Position numbers and translations under genes: made by a program. This document shows, piece by piece, positions 8,546-19,039 of a DNA stretch of 64,000 nt (the first letter of the stretch is position 1; each line of letters opens with the position of its first letter). Under the pieces are notes generated by a model. It was not told the origin of the DNA. It did not search any database and was given only the letters and a program-made list of their open reading frames with translations. This DNA comes from Bacteroidota bacterium (GTDB lineage: Bacteria; Bacteroidota; Bacteroidia; UBA8524), in the NCBI GenBank assembly GCA_006226545.1, contig SBGR01000025.1:1-64000 (forward strand). The letters run 5' to 3'.

Positions 8546-9139
8546 TTAAGCCGCCTTGATAATGATGTGTTTAATTTTCTCGAGGAGTCGGTAGGTTTTC
8601 ACCTTGGCGTTGTTTTCGGTGATTTCCAGGATCTCGCCAATTTCTTTGAAGCTGCGTTTCTCGAAAAAGCGCATCTCCAATAGGTAGAGATTTTCCGGTT
8701 CCAACATTCCCATCACTTCCGTGAGGCGTTCGATATAAGGCTCGTAATTGTCATGTTCCTCCATCTCATCCATAATCTCTTCAATTCCATCGCTGCTGAG
8801 GTTGAGGCACTGGTTTTTTGTATTCTTTCTGAATTCGCTGTTCAGCTCATTCAAAGCAATGCGGTATAGCCAGGATTTAAAAGGTAGTCCGCGGTCTTCG
8901 TATTTGGGCAAGGCGTTCATGGCCTTGATAAAAGTCTGTTGTGTCAGGTCCTTCGCGAGGTCTTTGCTGTCCAAGCGTTGGTAGATGAAGCGGAAGATGT
9001 CTTCAAAATAGCGTCGGTAAAGTGGCTCAAAGGCAGCCGGCTCACTCTTCGCTTTTTCAATGATCATCCGCTCTTCATCCAGTCTTTCCTGGTTCACGTG
9101 GTGTTTAGAGGGGTTCTCCATGAGCATTTCTTGATTCAT
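8546..9139 (-). CDS. ECF-type RNA polymerase sigma factor
   Basis: 197-aa sigma-70 family protein with region 2 (FEPLYRRYFEDIFRFIYQRL, LAKDLTQQTFIKA, PFKSWLYRIALN) and region 4 (LEMRFFEKRSFKEIGEIL, TENNAKVKTYRLLEKIK). Such factors direct RNA polymerase to a small set of stress or envelope genes. The chosen ATG at 9139 overlaps the stop of the upstream beta-barrel gene (TAATG), a sign of translational coupling; ATG 9154 would give five more residues and a 16-nt overlap. Operon order is beta-barrel, beta-barrel, sigma factor, membrane protein, all on the minus strand. Confidence 0.9.
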   Translation of the reverse strand: MNQEMLMENPSKHHVNQERLDEERMIIEKAKSEPAAFEPLYRRYFEDIFRFIYQRLDSKDLAKDLTQQTFIKAMNALPKYEDRGLPFKSWLYRIALNELNSEFRKNTKNQCLNLSSDGIEEIMDEMEEHDNYEPYIERLTEVMGMLEPENLYLLEMRFFEKRSFKEIGEILEITENNAKVKTYRLLEKIKHIIIKAA

Positions 9140-9717
9140 TAAAGGTAAAACCATAACGCGAGTTCAGGTCCATTACTTATCGACAGGTTTTCAGTCTGTC
9201 GGCCAGTTTGCAAAGCATAGCCTAAGTTCAGTTGGAAGCGGTTGAGCAGACTGGAGTAAGCTCTCACACTATAAGCCAGATAAGGTTTAAACTCTAGGTA
9301 CGCAGTACCGCTCAACCTTGTTCCAACATCTAAACCAACACTAAGCACACTGTGGGGTGTTATTTTTCGTCCGGGTTTTAGCATGGCGTATTGGTAGCCC
9401 GCAAAAACCATATGCGATTTCACTCTGGTTTGGTATTCCCAGCGCAGGTTTACACTGTGCACTTGGGTCCTGTTTAGCAAGCTAACTCCTGCTGTGGCAG
9501 TCCAGCCATTTCCACGGTAGCCGCTTCCTATTAACATGTGCATCGGAAATCTGCGTTCGTTAATATAGCAGTTCATCGATAGTCCATAACGAGTGGGCTC
9601 TCGCATTATCAGTTGTAGCTCATCTCTTTTTTTCTTCTTCACGGTAATTACCCCGCTTTGGGCATTTGCTGTGAGGAAGCATGTGAGTAGGATCGATATG
9701 GAGATGAGCTTTTTCAT
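9139..9717 (-). CDS. Exported beta-barrel-like protein (paralogue A)
   Basis: 192-aa protein with a signal peptide ending in TANAQ near residue 20, a short mature N-terminus (SGVITVKKKKRDE) and many alternating aromatic/polar strands, ending in LALWFYL. The pattern and terminal aromatic residue fit a small outer-membrane barrel. It resembles the next gene upstream (GVIRIRK near the start, FSFHLYL at the end), so the two are an old tandem duplication. It directly couples to the ECF sigma gene. Function unknown; membership in the sigma operon suggests a cell-envelope role. Confidence 0.72.
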   Translation of the reverse strand: MKKLISISILLTCFLTANAQSGVITVKKKKRDELQLIMREPTRYGLSMNCYINERRFPMHMLIGSGYRGNGWTATAGVSLLNRTQVHSVNLRWEYQTRVKSHMVFAGYQYAMLKPGRKITPHSVLSVGLDVGTRLSGTAYLEFKPYLAYSVRAYSSLLNRFQLNLGYALQTGRQTENLSISNGPELALWFYL

Positions 9718-9810
9718 GCTTTTACTCCCATAATGCCAATCGCTAAAAAAAGATACAGGCTACCTTGAAAATAATTTGCAACGCATTGAAAAACAGAAAG
9801 AAAAACTTAA

Positions 9811-10404
9811 TCAGAGGTAGAGATGAAAGGAAAATACAAAGCCATTATTCAGTGGAATAGTGCCCAAGTCTTTGTTTAAACGAAAGCTGTAACCGGCTTT
9901 GCATACCACATTTGGCCAATACTTCCTGTACGATGGAAACAAGGTTCCTACATGTAAGCTTAGCCCATGGTACCAAGCGTTAACCTGTCCCATGCTAGTC
10001 CATTCCGTGCCCAAGCGAAGGCGTTGGGTGCTTACAGGGAAATCGAAGCCGGCAGATATTCCAGCAAGTTTATTGGAGGGGAAATGCCGGAAACACATGC
10101 TGGTGCTAAGTCTGGAACCGGTATACTGGAACCCGGCTCGGTAACTAAATTCTTGTAGAACGTCGACACCCACCACCGGGCCGTGACGGTATATGCCTCC
10201 TCGGCGTCGCTCAAAGAGTAGTGCATCATCGCCAACGTGTATCAGGTCACGCGGACGATTCTCTTCTACCGAATCGGAAGGCATTGATTTTCTGATTCGG
10301 ATAACGCCTCGCTGAGTGGAGTCTTCGGCCTGAGCAAAGCTGCTAAGCGAGAAGGAAAAAGCAGCGATTAGAAAGAAAAGGCATTTAAGGTTCACGCAGT
10401 GCAT
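9811..10404 (-). CDS. Exported beta-barrel-like protein (paralogue B)
   Basis: 197-aa protein with a signal peptide (hydrophobic to about residue 24, cleavage near SSFAQA) and a beta-rich body with terminal HLYL. It shares the early motif RGVIRIRK and general strand pattern with the downstream gene, from which it is separated by 93 nt. It seems to be the first gene of the ECF operon, though no TAnnTTTG box was found before its ATG at 10404. Confidence 0.68.
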   Translation of the reverse strand: MHCVNLKCLFFLIAAFSFSLSSFAQAEDSTQRGVIRIRKSMPSDSVEENRPRDLIHVGDDALLFERRRGGIYRHGPVVGVDVLQEFSYRAGFQYTGSRLSTSMCFRHFPSNKLAGISAGFDFPVSTQRLRLGTEWTSMGQVNAWYHGLSLHVGTLFPSYRKYWPNVVCKAGYSFRLNKDLGTIPLNNGFVFSFHLYL

Positions 10405-10517
10405 GATACAAAAAAGCCGGCAAAATAACTGTCCTCAATACCCTGACTGCCAGTCGTTTGTAATTATATCTAATTGATAATCTGTCACTTAAAATTGACT
10501 CCCTCCCTGATTTTGCT

Positions 10518-10525
10518 TACCTTTG
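10518..10525 (+). promoter_or_regulatory. TAnnTTTG -7 box (TACCTTTG)
   Basis: The box ends 9 nt before the symporter ATG at 10535, which sets that ATG as the start and predicts a very short leader. Confidence 0.55.
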
Positions 10526-10534
10526 TCGCACCTC

Positions 10535-11971
10535 ATGCACGAGATAGATGTAATCATCTTTATTCTGTACATGCTGGCCATGCTTCTGGTGGGGGTCTAT
10601 TTTCACCGAAGAAACAGGGGTACGGACGACTATTATGTAGGCGGCCGAAATATGGGGAGCATGCACATTGCTCTTTCCGTGGTGGCGACTGATGTTGGTG
10701 GTGGCTTTTCAATCGGATTGGGTGGACTTGGGTTCAGTATGGGTCTTTCGGGATCATGGATGCTGTTTACAGGATTGCTGGGCGCTTGGCTCGCTGCCGT
10801 TTTTTTGGTTCCCTACGTGCGAGAGCACAAGGCCTTCGCTCACTTTCAAACTTTTCCTCAACTCTTTGCTCATTATTACGGTGCTCGTGTGGCACTGATT
10901 GCCGGATTCATTTCTTTGATAGGCTATATTGGATTTACGAGCTCACAGCTTTTAGCCGGAGCAAAATTGGCTTCGGTCAGCTTAGAAGGCATTAACCTAA
11001 ACCAAGCCCTGTGGCTGATGGGTGCTGTTGCCGTGGTGTATACGGTGTTTGGCGGACTCAAAGCCGTTATCTATACCGATACCGTGCAGTGGATTATTCT
11101 GTTGGTGGGACTTATCCTGGTGGCTATTCCGGTAGCCTGGACCCAATTGGGGGGATTTGAAGCGATGCAAACCTACCTGGCACCGGAGATGCTTAGCCTA
11201 ACACATATTGGCTGGGCTGATTTGGTTTCATGGGCTGTAACCATTATCCCTATTTGGTTTGTAGGCATGACATTATACCAACGCATTTATGCAAGTAGGG
11301 ATGCTAAAACGGCCAAACGAGCTTGGTTTTTTGCCGGATTACTTGAGTGGCCATTGATGGCATTTATGGGGGTTGTTTTAGGGATGTTGGCTCGCGTGGC
11401 TGCGGAGCAAGGCTTGCTAGGAACCGTTGGAGACGCAGAAAGCGGTTTACCCATGTTGCTGAAAACGATCTTGCCTGCCGGATTGATGGGCTTGGTCTTG
11501 TCCTCTTATTTTTCGGCTATTCTATCTACGGCCGATAGCTGCTTGATGGCGGCTTCCGGAAACCTGAGCACGGATATTCTTCCGAAATTATTGAAAGGTA
11601 AATCAGAGCAATTCCAGCTGCGTATCTCTCAAGTCTTTACCATGTCGATTGGCCTCTTAGCGATCTTTTTGGCCGGCACCATGACCGAGGTTTTAGACCT
11701 GATGTTGTATAGCTATGCCTTTATGGTTTCGGGATTGTTTGTGCCTTTGCTGGCGGCCTTGTATGGGAAATCGAGGAATAGCCTTGCCGCAGCGGTAGCG
11801 ATGGTGGGCGGCGGACTTTGTACCGTTAGCCTTCAATTAGCCGAACAGTATAAATTGATTCAAAAATTGCCTTGGGAGTTAGACGCCAATGTATTCGGAC
11901 TCAGTCTTTCGGCCCTTTTATTTTTTACCATTAAAAACGTGACTCATGACGTCAACACAATCAAAAGCTGA
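10535..11971 (+). CDS. Sodium/solute symporter (SSS family)
   Basis: 478-aa integral membrane transporter with about 13 hydrophobic helices. Family marks include YYVGGRNMG near residue 34, the TDVGGGFSIG segment in helix 2 and the long run SSYFSAILSTADSCLMAASG near residue 325 that carries the sodium-site serines. SSS proteins import sugars, amino acids, sialate or ions with Na+; the substrate here cannot be assigned. The start at 10535 (MHEIDVIIFILYM) is supported by the TACCTTTG box just upstream. The GNAT gene begins 4 nt after its stop. Confidence 0.9.
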   Translation: MHEIDVIIFILYMLAMLLVGVYFHRRNRGTDDYYVGGRNMGSMHIALSVVATDVGGGFSIGLGGLGFSMGLSGSWMLFTGLLGAWLAAVFLVPYVREHKAFAHFQTFPQLFAHYYGARVALIAGFISLIGYIGFTSSQLLAGAKLASVSLEGINLNQALWLMGAVAVVYTVFGGLKAVIYTDTVQWIILLVGLILVAIPVAWTQLGGFEAMQTYLAPEMLSLTHIGWADLVSWAVTIIPIWFVGMTLYQRIYASRDAKTAKRAWFFAGLLEWPLMAFMGVVLGMLARVAAEQGLLGTVGDAESGLPMLLKTILPAGLMGLVLSSYFSAILSTADSCLMAASGNLSTDILPKLLKGKSEQFQLRISQVFTMSIGLLAIFLAGTMTEVLDLMLYSYAFMVSGLFVPLLAALYGKSRNSLAAAVAMVGGGLCTVSLQLAEQYKLIQKLPWELDANVFGLSLSALLFFTIKNVTHDVNTIKS

Positions 11972-11975
11972 ACCT

Positions 11976-12416
11976 ATGAACGTACACATATTAACCGGAG
12001 TAGACACGGTAACACAAGGAGAAAAATTGCGTATCGCTCAATTTCTCTTTCAACATTTGGGACAATACGGTGATCCGAAGGAACATATTCTGAAATGCCT
12101 TGATTATGCCGTAGGGTTTTACAAACACCAAGGCGGATTTATTGTTCTTGCTGAAGAAGGACAGGAGATTATTGGGGCTGTGGTAGTGAATAAAACGGGG
12201 ATGGAAGATTATATCCCGGAGAATATTTTAGTCTATATCGCAGTGCATGAAGACCACCGTGGCAAAGGTTTAGGAAAGATTTTAATGGAAAAAGCTCTGG
12301 GTTTTGCTAAAGGATCAGTGGCCTTACACGTAGAACCGGATAACCCGGCAAAGAAACTTTATGAGCGATTGGGCTTCACCAATAAATACCTGGAAATGAG
12401 GTATACCAAATCGTAG
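11976..12416 (+). CDS. GNAT-family N-acetyltransferase
   Basis: 146-aa acetyltransferase. The acetyl-CoA site HEDHRGKGLGKILMEKAL (motif A, Q/RxxGxG/A) sits near residue 88-105 and the C-terminal motif NPAKKLYERLGF is typical. It would move an acetyl group from acetyl-CoA to an amine that is not identifiable here. Start taken at ATG 11976, 4 nt after the symporter stop; ATG 11946 would overlap the symporter by 26 nt. The racemase-like gene follows after 55 nt and may be co-transcribed, so the acceptor could be an amino acid. Confidence 0.85.
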   Translation: MNVHILTGVDTVTQGEKLRIAQFLFQHLGQYGDPKEHILKCLDYAVGFYKHQGGFIVLAEEGQEIIGAVVVNKTGMEDYIPENILVYIAVHEDHRGKGLGKILMEKALGFAKGSVALHVEPDNPAKKLYERLGFTNKYLEMRYTKS

Positions 12417-12471
12417 TCCTAAACGGCTTCAAACTAATCCGAATCGCTAAACAAATTCAACATATAGAACC

Positions 12472-13593
12472 ATGGCTTATTTGCAATTATACCAACCCAG
12501 CTTAGCCCATAATTTTCGCTTTCTGAAATCGCTTTTTGAAGCAGAGCATGTTTCTTGGGGCATTGTGAGCAAGCTGCTTTGTGGTAACCGAAATTACATC
12601 AAAGAGCTTTTGGAGTTGGGGGTGAAAGAGATTCACGATTCACGCGTTAGCAACCTGAAAACCATCAAAGAATTAGCGCCTGAGGTGCAGACGGTTTACA
12701 TCAAGCCACCCGCCAAACGTAGCATTAAAAGCATTGTAAAGTATGCTGATGTGAGCATGAATACCGAGCTCGAAACCATCCGAATGTTGTCTGAAGAGTC
12801 GGGCAAGCAGGGAAAGATGCACAAGATCATCATCATGGTGGAGATGGGCGATTTAAGGGAAGGCGTTTTAGGCGATGACTTGGTGGCTTTTTACGAACAG
12901 GTGTTTAGGTTACCGCATATTCGGATTATTGGGCTGGGAACCAATTTAAATTGTTTGCACGGCGTGATGCCTTCTCAAGATAAACTGGTGCAATTGGCTT
13001 TGTACAAGCAAATCATCGAATTGAAGTTTAACCGCGAAATTCCCTGGATATCGGGTGGCACATCCGTAACCATTCCTTTGTTGCTGAATAAACAAATACC
13101 ACAAGGTGTAAATCACTTCAGAATTGGGGAAACCTTGTTTTTTGGCTCTGACCTGTTTACCGGAGAAACCATACCGGGCATGCGCGATGACGTGTTTGAG
13201 CTTTTTGCCGAGGTGATTGAGATAACGGAGAAACCCATGATTCCGGTAGGTGAATTGGCGGCTAACCCGCAAGGTATCACCTTGGAAATAGACCCGGAGT
13301 TGTACGGTAAGACATCGGTACGTGCAATTATTGATATAGGCCTACTCGACATAGACCCGAAATACCTAGTTTTTGATGAGTCGAAATTTGAAGTGGTGGG
13401 TTCCAGTTCCGATATGCTGGTTTTGGATTTAGGAGAGAATGCATCCGGAATTCAGGTAGGAGACGTGATTCCTTTTCGCTTAAAATACATGGGAGCTCTG
13501 GGTATTCTCAACTCCAACTACATCGAGAAATTGGTTAAAAAGGGAGATGCTAACGCAGCATCAACACAAACAGCAGCGCCACACCGGTCATGA
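12472..13593 (+). CDS. Alanine racemase-family PLP-dependent amino-acid racemase
   Basis: 373-aa fold-type III PLP enzyme resembling the ornithine/alanine racemase N-terminal-domain family. The lysine in GIVSKLLCGN (near residue 34) is the expected PLP-binding residue, and NFRIGETLFFG-like text (HFRIGETLFFGSD, near 218-230) is typical of the family. It interconverts L- and D-forms of an amino acid, possibly ornithine; substrate is uncertain. Its last 44 nt overlap the end of the convergent gene at 13550-13849, so the final codons (AASTQTAAPHRS) may be a recently gained tail. Confidence 0.8.
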   Translation: MAYLQLYQPSLAHNFRFLKSLFEAEHVSWGIVSKLLCGNRNYIKELLELGVKEIHDSRVSNLKTIKELAPEVQTVYIKPPAKRSIKSIVKYADVSMNTELETIRMLSEESGKQGKMHKIIIMVEMGDLREGVLGDDLVAFYEQVFRLPHIRIIGLGTNLNCLHGVMPSQDKLVQLALYKQIIELKFNREIPWISGGTSVTIPLLLNKQIPQGVNHFRIGETLFFGSDLFTGETIPGMRDDVFELFAEVIEITEKPMIPVGELAANPQGITLEIDPELYGKTSVRAIIDIGLLDIDPKYLVFDESKFEVVGSSSDMLVLDLGENASGIQVGDVIPFRLKYMGALGILNSNYIEKLVKKGDANAASTQTAAPHRS

Positions 13594-13849
13594 TAAGCAC
13601 CGAACTGATCCAAAGAGCAGAAGAAAATGCTCTACTGCTCATTTCCTTACGTTTAAGGCTGTTTTCAAAGGCACGTACCTGAGGCTCAGGCTGTCCGGAA
13701 ATGAGTCCGCGTAATTCCTTTTGAAACTTGACAAAATCAGAGAACTCCTCATCCTGCATACGTATGCGGAACAAGGCAGCTTCCTCCTGACTTAAACAAT
13801 TGTCGAGGAAATTGTCTACTAACTCAAAATCCTTATTGGTAATCTCCAT
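13550..13849 (-). CDS. Small single-pass membrane protein, anti-sigma-like
   Basis: 99-aa protein with a cytoplasmic helical N-terminus (MEITNKDFELVDNFLDNCLS), then one membrane helix near the C-terminus (WISSVLIMTGVALLFVLML, about 79-98). The layout resembles short anti-sigma or zinc-finger-less regulatory membrane proteins in Bacteroidota, but there is no sigma gene beside it. Its 3' end overlaps the racemase gene by 44 nt in convergent orientation. Confidence 0.65.
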   Translation of the reverse strand: MEITNKDFELVDNFLDNCLSQEEAALFRIRMQDEEFSDFVKFQKELRGLISGQPEPQVRAFENSLKRKEMSSRAFSSALWISSVLIMTGVALLFVLMLR

Positions 13850-13888
13850 AATCTGTGGCTGAAAAGAGGCTTTTCACCAGATAGACTA

Positions 13889-13896
13889 CAAAGCTA
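13889..13896 (-). promoter_or_regulatory. TAnnTTTG -7 box (TAGCTTTG, minus strand)
   Basis: Exact match on the minus strand, 39 nt before the ATG at 13849 of the small membrane protein. Confidence 0.4.
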
Positions 13897-14075
13897 AATA
13901 ATGTGCTGCTCAAGCTTTAACACTGACGCGTATTTTTTTAGAACTGACAAATTTGAACCAAGGCTGACAAAATTTCGGACATGCTTGTTTGAATTGGTCT
14001 GAATGACTGAAATATTTAGCGAAATTTGATTTGGCACATGTCGTGACAAGAAAGAGCAAAACATAGAAAAAAATT

Positions 14076-14351
14076 ATGGCAGTGAACATCAAACCTTTGG
14101 CAGACAGAGTTCTGGTAGAACCTGCGCCGGCCGAGACAACAACAGCTAGCGGAATCATCATTCCTGACACCGCTAAAGAAAAACCTCAAAGAGGTACTGT
14201 AATAGCGGTTGGTAACGGAAAAGCAGATGAGCCAATGACTGTTAAAGCAGGTGACACCGTTTTATACGGAAAGTACTCAGGTACTGAAATTAACATTGAA
14301 GGTAAAGATTACCTCATCATGCGCGAAGCCGACATTTTCGCGGTTATTTAA
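14076..14351 (+). CDS. groS: Co-chaperonin GroES
   Basis: 91-aa GroES, full length for the family. [12 protein letters not shown] at the N-terminus, the mobile loop [19 protein letters not shown] (about residues 18-36) and the closing [14 protein letters not shown] are diagnostic. GroES caps the GroEL ring and encloses folding substrates. It is 37 nt upstream of groL and clearly co-transcribed. An AT-rich leader (14030-14075) precedes it; no exact TAnnTTTG box was found. Confidence 0.97.
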   Translation: MAVNIKPLADRVLVEPAPAETTTASGIIIPDTAKEKPQRGTVIAVGNGKADEPMTVKAGDTVLYGKYSGTEINIEGKDYLIMREADIFAVI

Positions 14352-14364
14352 TGTTTACCCCTAA

Positions 14365-16020
<1,656 letters not shown>

Positions 16021-16046
16021 TCCCGGTTCAAATACCCTTTACGAAG

Positions 16047-16075
16047 ACCCGCTTCATTTTTGGAGCGGGTTTTTT
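16047..16075 (+). terminator. Rho-independent terminator of groS-groL
   Basis: Stem ACCCGCT / AGCGGGT with loop, followed by a T-run, 27 nt after the groL stop. Confidence 0.9.
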
Positions 16076-16203
16076 GTGAGGATTGAGGCCCAAAAGTAGA
16101 GGCTTTGTTGCAAACTACTTAGGGTGAGAAATGAAATATCTGAATGCTATTTGCAACGGATTGCTACGTAGAATCGTTTAAGGGCAAACCAAATGAACTG
16201 CTC

Positions 16204-17415
16204 ATGAAACACCTGTTTACGGCACTTTTAATATGCTCTTCGGCTGCATTGTTGGCCCAGCCTAAAGATTATCGATGTGAAGTGTTTCAAATGGATTCAT
16301 CCACTGGAGAGTATGAAGAAACGCCTTTATACACAGAGGAGGTAAAGTATTTTCCGGATGGAAATTTAAAGGAGCGTGAGTACATCTCACCTTCCATGGG
16401 AACCCGTTACGAATATGTCTATTCAAACGGAATACTTAGCGAACAATACTATTCTAGTTTCGATGTGGACAGCAGAACATGGTCATTACCTGGGAGGTAC
16501 CGCTGGTTCAAAGATGCCAAAGGGAGAGATACTTTAATTTTAGAAGAACAACCGGGAACTGATCCGGGAACCTACATCACCATTGCCGGAAGACGGTATA
16601 GCCATACCGAAGATTCATTGGGTCGTCTGATTAAGAGGGATGAAAGCAGTTATTTCTTTAATGCATGGCAACTTCGATACTCAATTGAACTGAGTTATAC
16701 AGACTCCGATTCTTTCCCTTCTGAATTGCGTTTTTTCACGATTCAATCCGGCTCAATGGAATTATATGATCACTGGACCGGTATAAAATGGATGAATGGA
16801 TTCAATCTTGACAATTTAAATAGTGGGCTTATTGCATTTAAGAAATCCAGTTTCTCAGGTAATACAACTATATATTACGATTCCTCAGTATCCGATGCCC
16901 ACATGCAATACTGGCTTCGTATGCGCTACGATAGCGCAAGTCAGGCTTATGAAAATGTGCAGGTTTCTTTCACTGAGTTTGACGCCAAACAGCGACGAAT
17001 AAAGGTTTATCAAGTTCAATGGAGAAATGGTCAATCGGATACGACCTATAAATCCAATTCAGTTCATGTCGAGGATGCGAATGGCAACTTGAGTATTTCT
17101 TACGTTGTTACCTATTCTGCGCATAGTGGGACAGAAACGCGAAAACACGTGTATTCCAAGCCGCTTTCTTCCCAAAACCGAGTCGCAAGGAAGCTGGCTG
17201 TTTTTCCCAATCCGATAGCAGCCAATGGACAAGTTCGATTGCCCGAGGGCGAGTGGAATGCTGTTCAACTTAGTTCCTTGAACGGAAAGATATTTCACAT
17301 AGAACTGCAGCACTCAGACAGATTTCAAGTTCCAAGCATAATTCCAGGAATCTATTTTCTGCAGGCTACAACTCGAGCCGGCCAAGTTTACCAAGCCAAG
17401 ATTCAGGTTCGGTAA
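16204..17415 (+). CDS. Secreted protein with T9SS C-terminal sorting domain (paralogue 1)
   Basis: 403-aa protein with a signal peptide (MKHLFTALLICSSAALLAQ) and a type A T9SS sorting domain over the last 75 residues (VFPNPIAANGQVRLPEGEW to YQAKIQVR). The middle part is a beta-rich repeat-like region with YEYVYSNGILSEQYY and related strands, resembling secreted RHS/YD-like or antigen-type strand repeats but without a nameable domain. ATG 16204 is preferred to the upstream 16144 because the signal peptide begins there. The next gene is a paralogue that ends in the same residues, so the two arose by duplication. Predicted to be exported by T9SS to the cell surface. Confidence 0.82.
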   Translation: MKHLFTALLICSSAALLAQPKDYRCEVFQMDSSTGEYEETPLYTEEVKYFPDGNLKEREYISPSMGTRYEYVYSNGILSEQYYSSFDVDSRTWSLPGRYRWFKDAKGRDTLILEEQPGTDPGTYITIAGRRYSHTEDSLGRLIKRDESSYFFNAWQLRYSIELSYTDSDSFPSELRFFTIQSGSMELYDHWTGIKWMNGFNLDNLNSGLIAFKKSSFSGNTTIYYDSSVSDAHMQYWLRMRYDSASQAYENVQVSFTEFDAKQRRIKVYQVQWRNGQSDTTYKSNSVHVEDANGNLSISYVVTYSAHSGTETRKHVYSKPLSSQNRVARKLAVFPNPIAANGQVRLPEGEWNAVQLSSLNGKIFHIELQHSDRFQVPSIIPGIYFLQATTRAGQVYQAKIQVR

Positions 17416-17541
17416 GGATGTGCATCGTATTCAAGATTGATCCAACTTGTGGAAGGGGCTAAATGGATGGTGAAGCAGAACTTTGGCTTTTTTCTTGTTA
17501 AGTGAATTGCTTTACGAATTGAACTAAACCTAATTGACTCT

Positions 17542-18873
17542 ATGAAACGTATTTACCTAATTAACCTACTGGTTTTGAGCTTCGTGCTTAGTATGCCTTT
17601 GCAAGCCCAACCTTTTTTAGCGAAAGTCAAGACACGACACCAATCAAGAATTCATAAAATTGAATTTGGAAAGAAGGCCTCCTTGTTGCCTGATTCTATA
17701 GAACGGTATAACCTGATTCACAATACCAATCAGTATCAACAAAATGCCTATTCAACTGAGATCCCTGTATTCGATGCCAACGGACTGCTGATCGAAGAGG
17801 TGAAGTACAACCACACGAGTTTTCCAGCCAAAGTGAAGTATGTCTACAACTACAAAAACGGGAAAGAGTTTGGGTCTGAATACCATGAATGGGATGCAGC
17901 CATGTCCGAGTGGGAACCCAAGTCGAAATACGAAATACTGTGGGATCACAAAGGAGTAGACTCGGCCGACTTGAGTTATGAATACAATCCAATTGCCCAA
18001 GACTGGGAACTGGTGAGCATGTACGTTTATCCCATTACCTACGATGCACAAAATCGTCCGGAATCTGTGGAATACAAAGACTATGATTTCCAGTTGGACG
18101 ATTGGGTTTATTACGAGCGCATCCGATTTTATTATTCTGGTAACGATACCCTGCCTACTGAGGTTTATGTAGATGAATATGATAATGGATATTATACCGA
18201 AGTCATCCATGCCACCGGAGTGAAATGGGAATTAGGCTTTTCAGGAAATGTAGATATAGATTTACCCTCTTTGTACACCGGTTACGAATGGGATGGTGCA
18301 AACTGGAATCCTAGTTTTTATGACAGTACCGTTATAAACAATAGCAATGATTACTACCGTTTATCACATTCTTGGGACACGGTTTCAGCACAATTTGAAC
18401 TCACTGCTTCAGAGAAGTTCCTATACAACACCCAAGGTGAACTGACGTATACTGATTATGTAGATTGGTCAGCGGGGGTTGCTGATACCAATTATGTGCG
18501 CCTAGATTCTTTTTATTATGGTTCCAGCGGTGAATTGCTTAAACATGTTTCGCTAAATTACAGCAACACTCTAGGGACACCTTATGTTTATGGATACTAT
18601 GAAAAGTATTATTACAGCACAAGCGGTATAAACCGATTGACAAACAAGGAATTGGGCTTTTATCCAAACCCAATACAATCTCAGGGGCTAGTGACTTTAA
18701 AGGGAGAAGACTATCAAGTGATTCAACTCCATTCACTGGATGGTAAAACGTATGCCCTAAGTAGGAATGAACAAAATCAGATTCAGATGCCAAAACTAGA
18801 AACGGGTGTCTACTTGCTTTGTGCCCGGAATTCTGCCGGTATAATATACCAAGCCAAGATTCAGGTTCGCTAG
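17542..18873 (+). CDS. Secreted protein with T9SS C-terminal sorting domain (paralogue 2)
   Basis: 443-aa paralogue of the gene before it. Signal peptide MKRIYLINLLVLSFVLSM-PLQAQ, long beta-rich middle (EVKYNHTSFPAKVKYVYNYKNG) and T9SS sorting domain beginning at LGFYPNPIQSQGLVTL and ending YQAKIQVR, identical to the last residues of paralogue 1. Function unknown. Followed by a terminator. Confidence 0.82.
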   Translation: MKRIYLINLLVLSFVLSMPLQAQPFLAKVKTRHQSRIHKIEFGKKASLLPDSIERYNLIHNTNQYQQNAYSTEIPVFDANGLLIEEVKYNHTSFPAKVKYVYNYKNGKEFGSEYHEWDAAMSEWEPKSKYEILWDHKGVDSADLSYEYNPIAQDWELVSMYVYPITYDAQNRPESVEYKDYDFQLDDWVYYERIRFYYSGNDTLPTEVYVDEYDNGYYTEVIHATGVKWELGFSGNVDIDLPSLYTGYEWDGANWNPSFYDSTVINNSNDYYRLSHSWDTVSAQFELTASEKFLYNTQGELTYTDYVDWSAGVADTNYVRLDSFYYGSSGELLKHVSLNYSNTLGTPYVYGYYEKYYYSTSGINRLTNKELGFYPNPIQSQGLVTLKGEDYQVIQLHSLDGKTYALSRNEQNQIQMPKLETGVYLLCARNSAGIIYQAKIQVR

Positions 18874-18900
18874 AACACTGTTTCGCTTTACAAAATTAGG

Positions 18901-18929
18901 CCCGACTTCTCAGGAGGTTGGGTTTTTTT
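18901..18929 (+). terminator. Rho-independent terminator
   Basis: Stem CCCGAC.. / ..GTTGGG with one G-T pair, followed by T7, 27 nt after the stop of the T9SS paralogue 2. Confidence 0.8.
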
Positions 18930-19001
18930 GTGAGGAATTAGGAATGAGGTTGAAGGTTAAGACAACCACAGTTTACATTTAACATGCAACAGCCTTACTA
19001 T

Positions 19002-19036
19002 CAGTCTAACAGTCCAACATTTCCACAGTCCAACAA
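19002..19036. repeat. Short degenerate intergenic repeat (CAGTCCAACA unit)
   Basis: Three imperfect copies of CAGTC(T/C)AACA-like units between convergent genes. No coding or structural signal apart from the repeat. Confidence 0.45.
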
Positions 19037-19039
19037 TTC

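Noticed and set aside
11946-11975. Longer start for the GNAT gene
   Set aside because: Would overlap the symporter by 26 nt; the ATG at 11976 gives normal spacing and family-like N-terminus.
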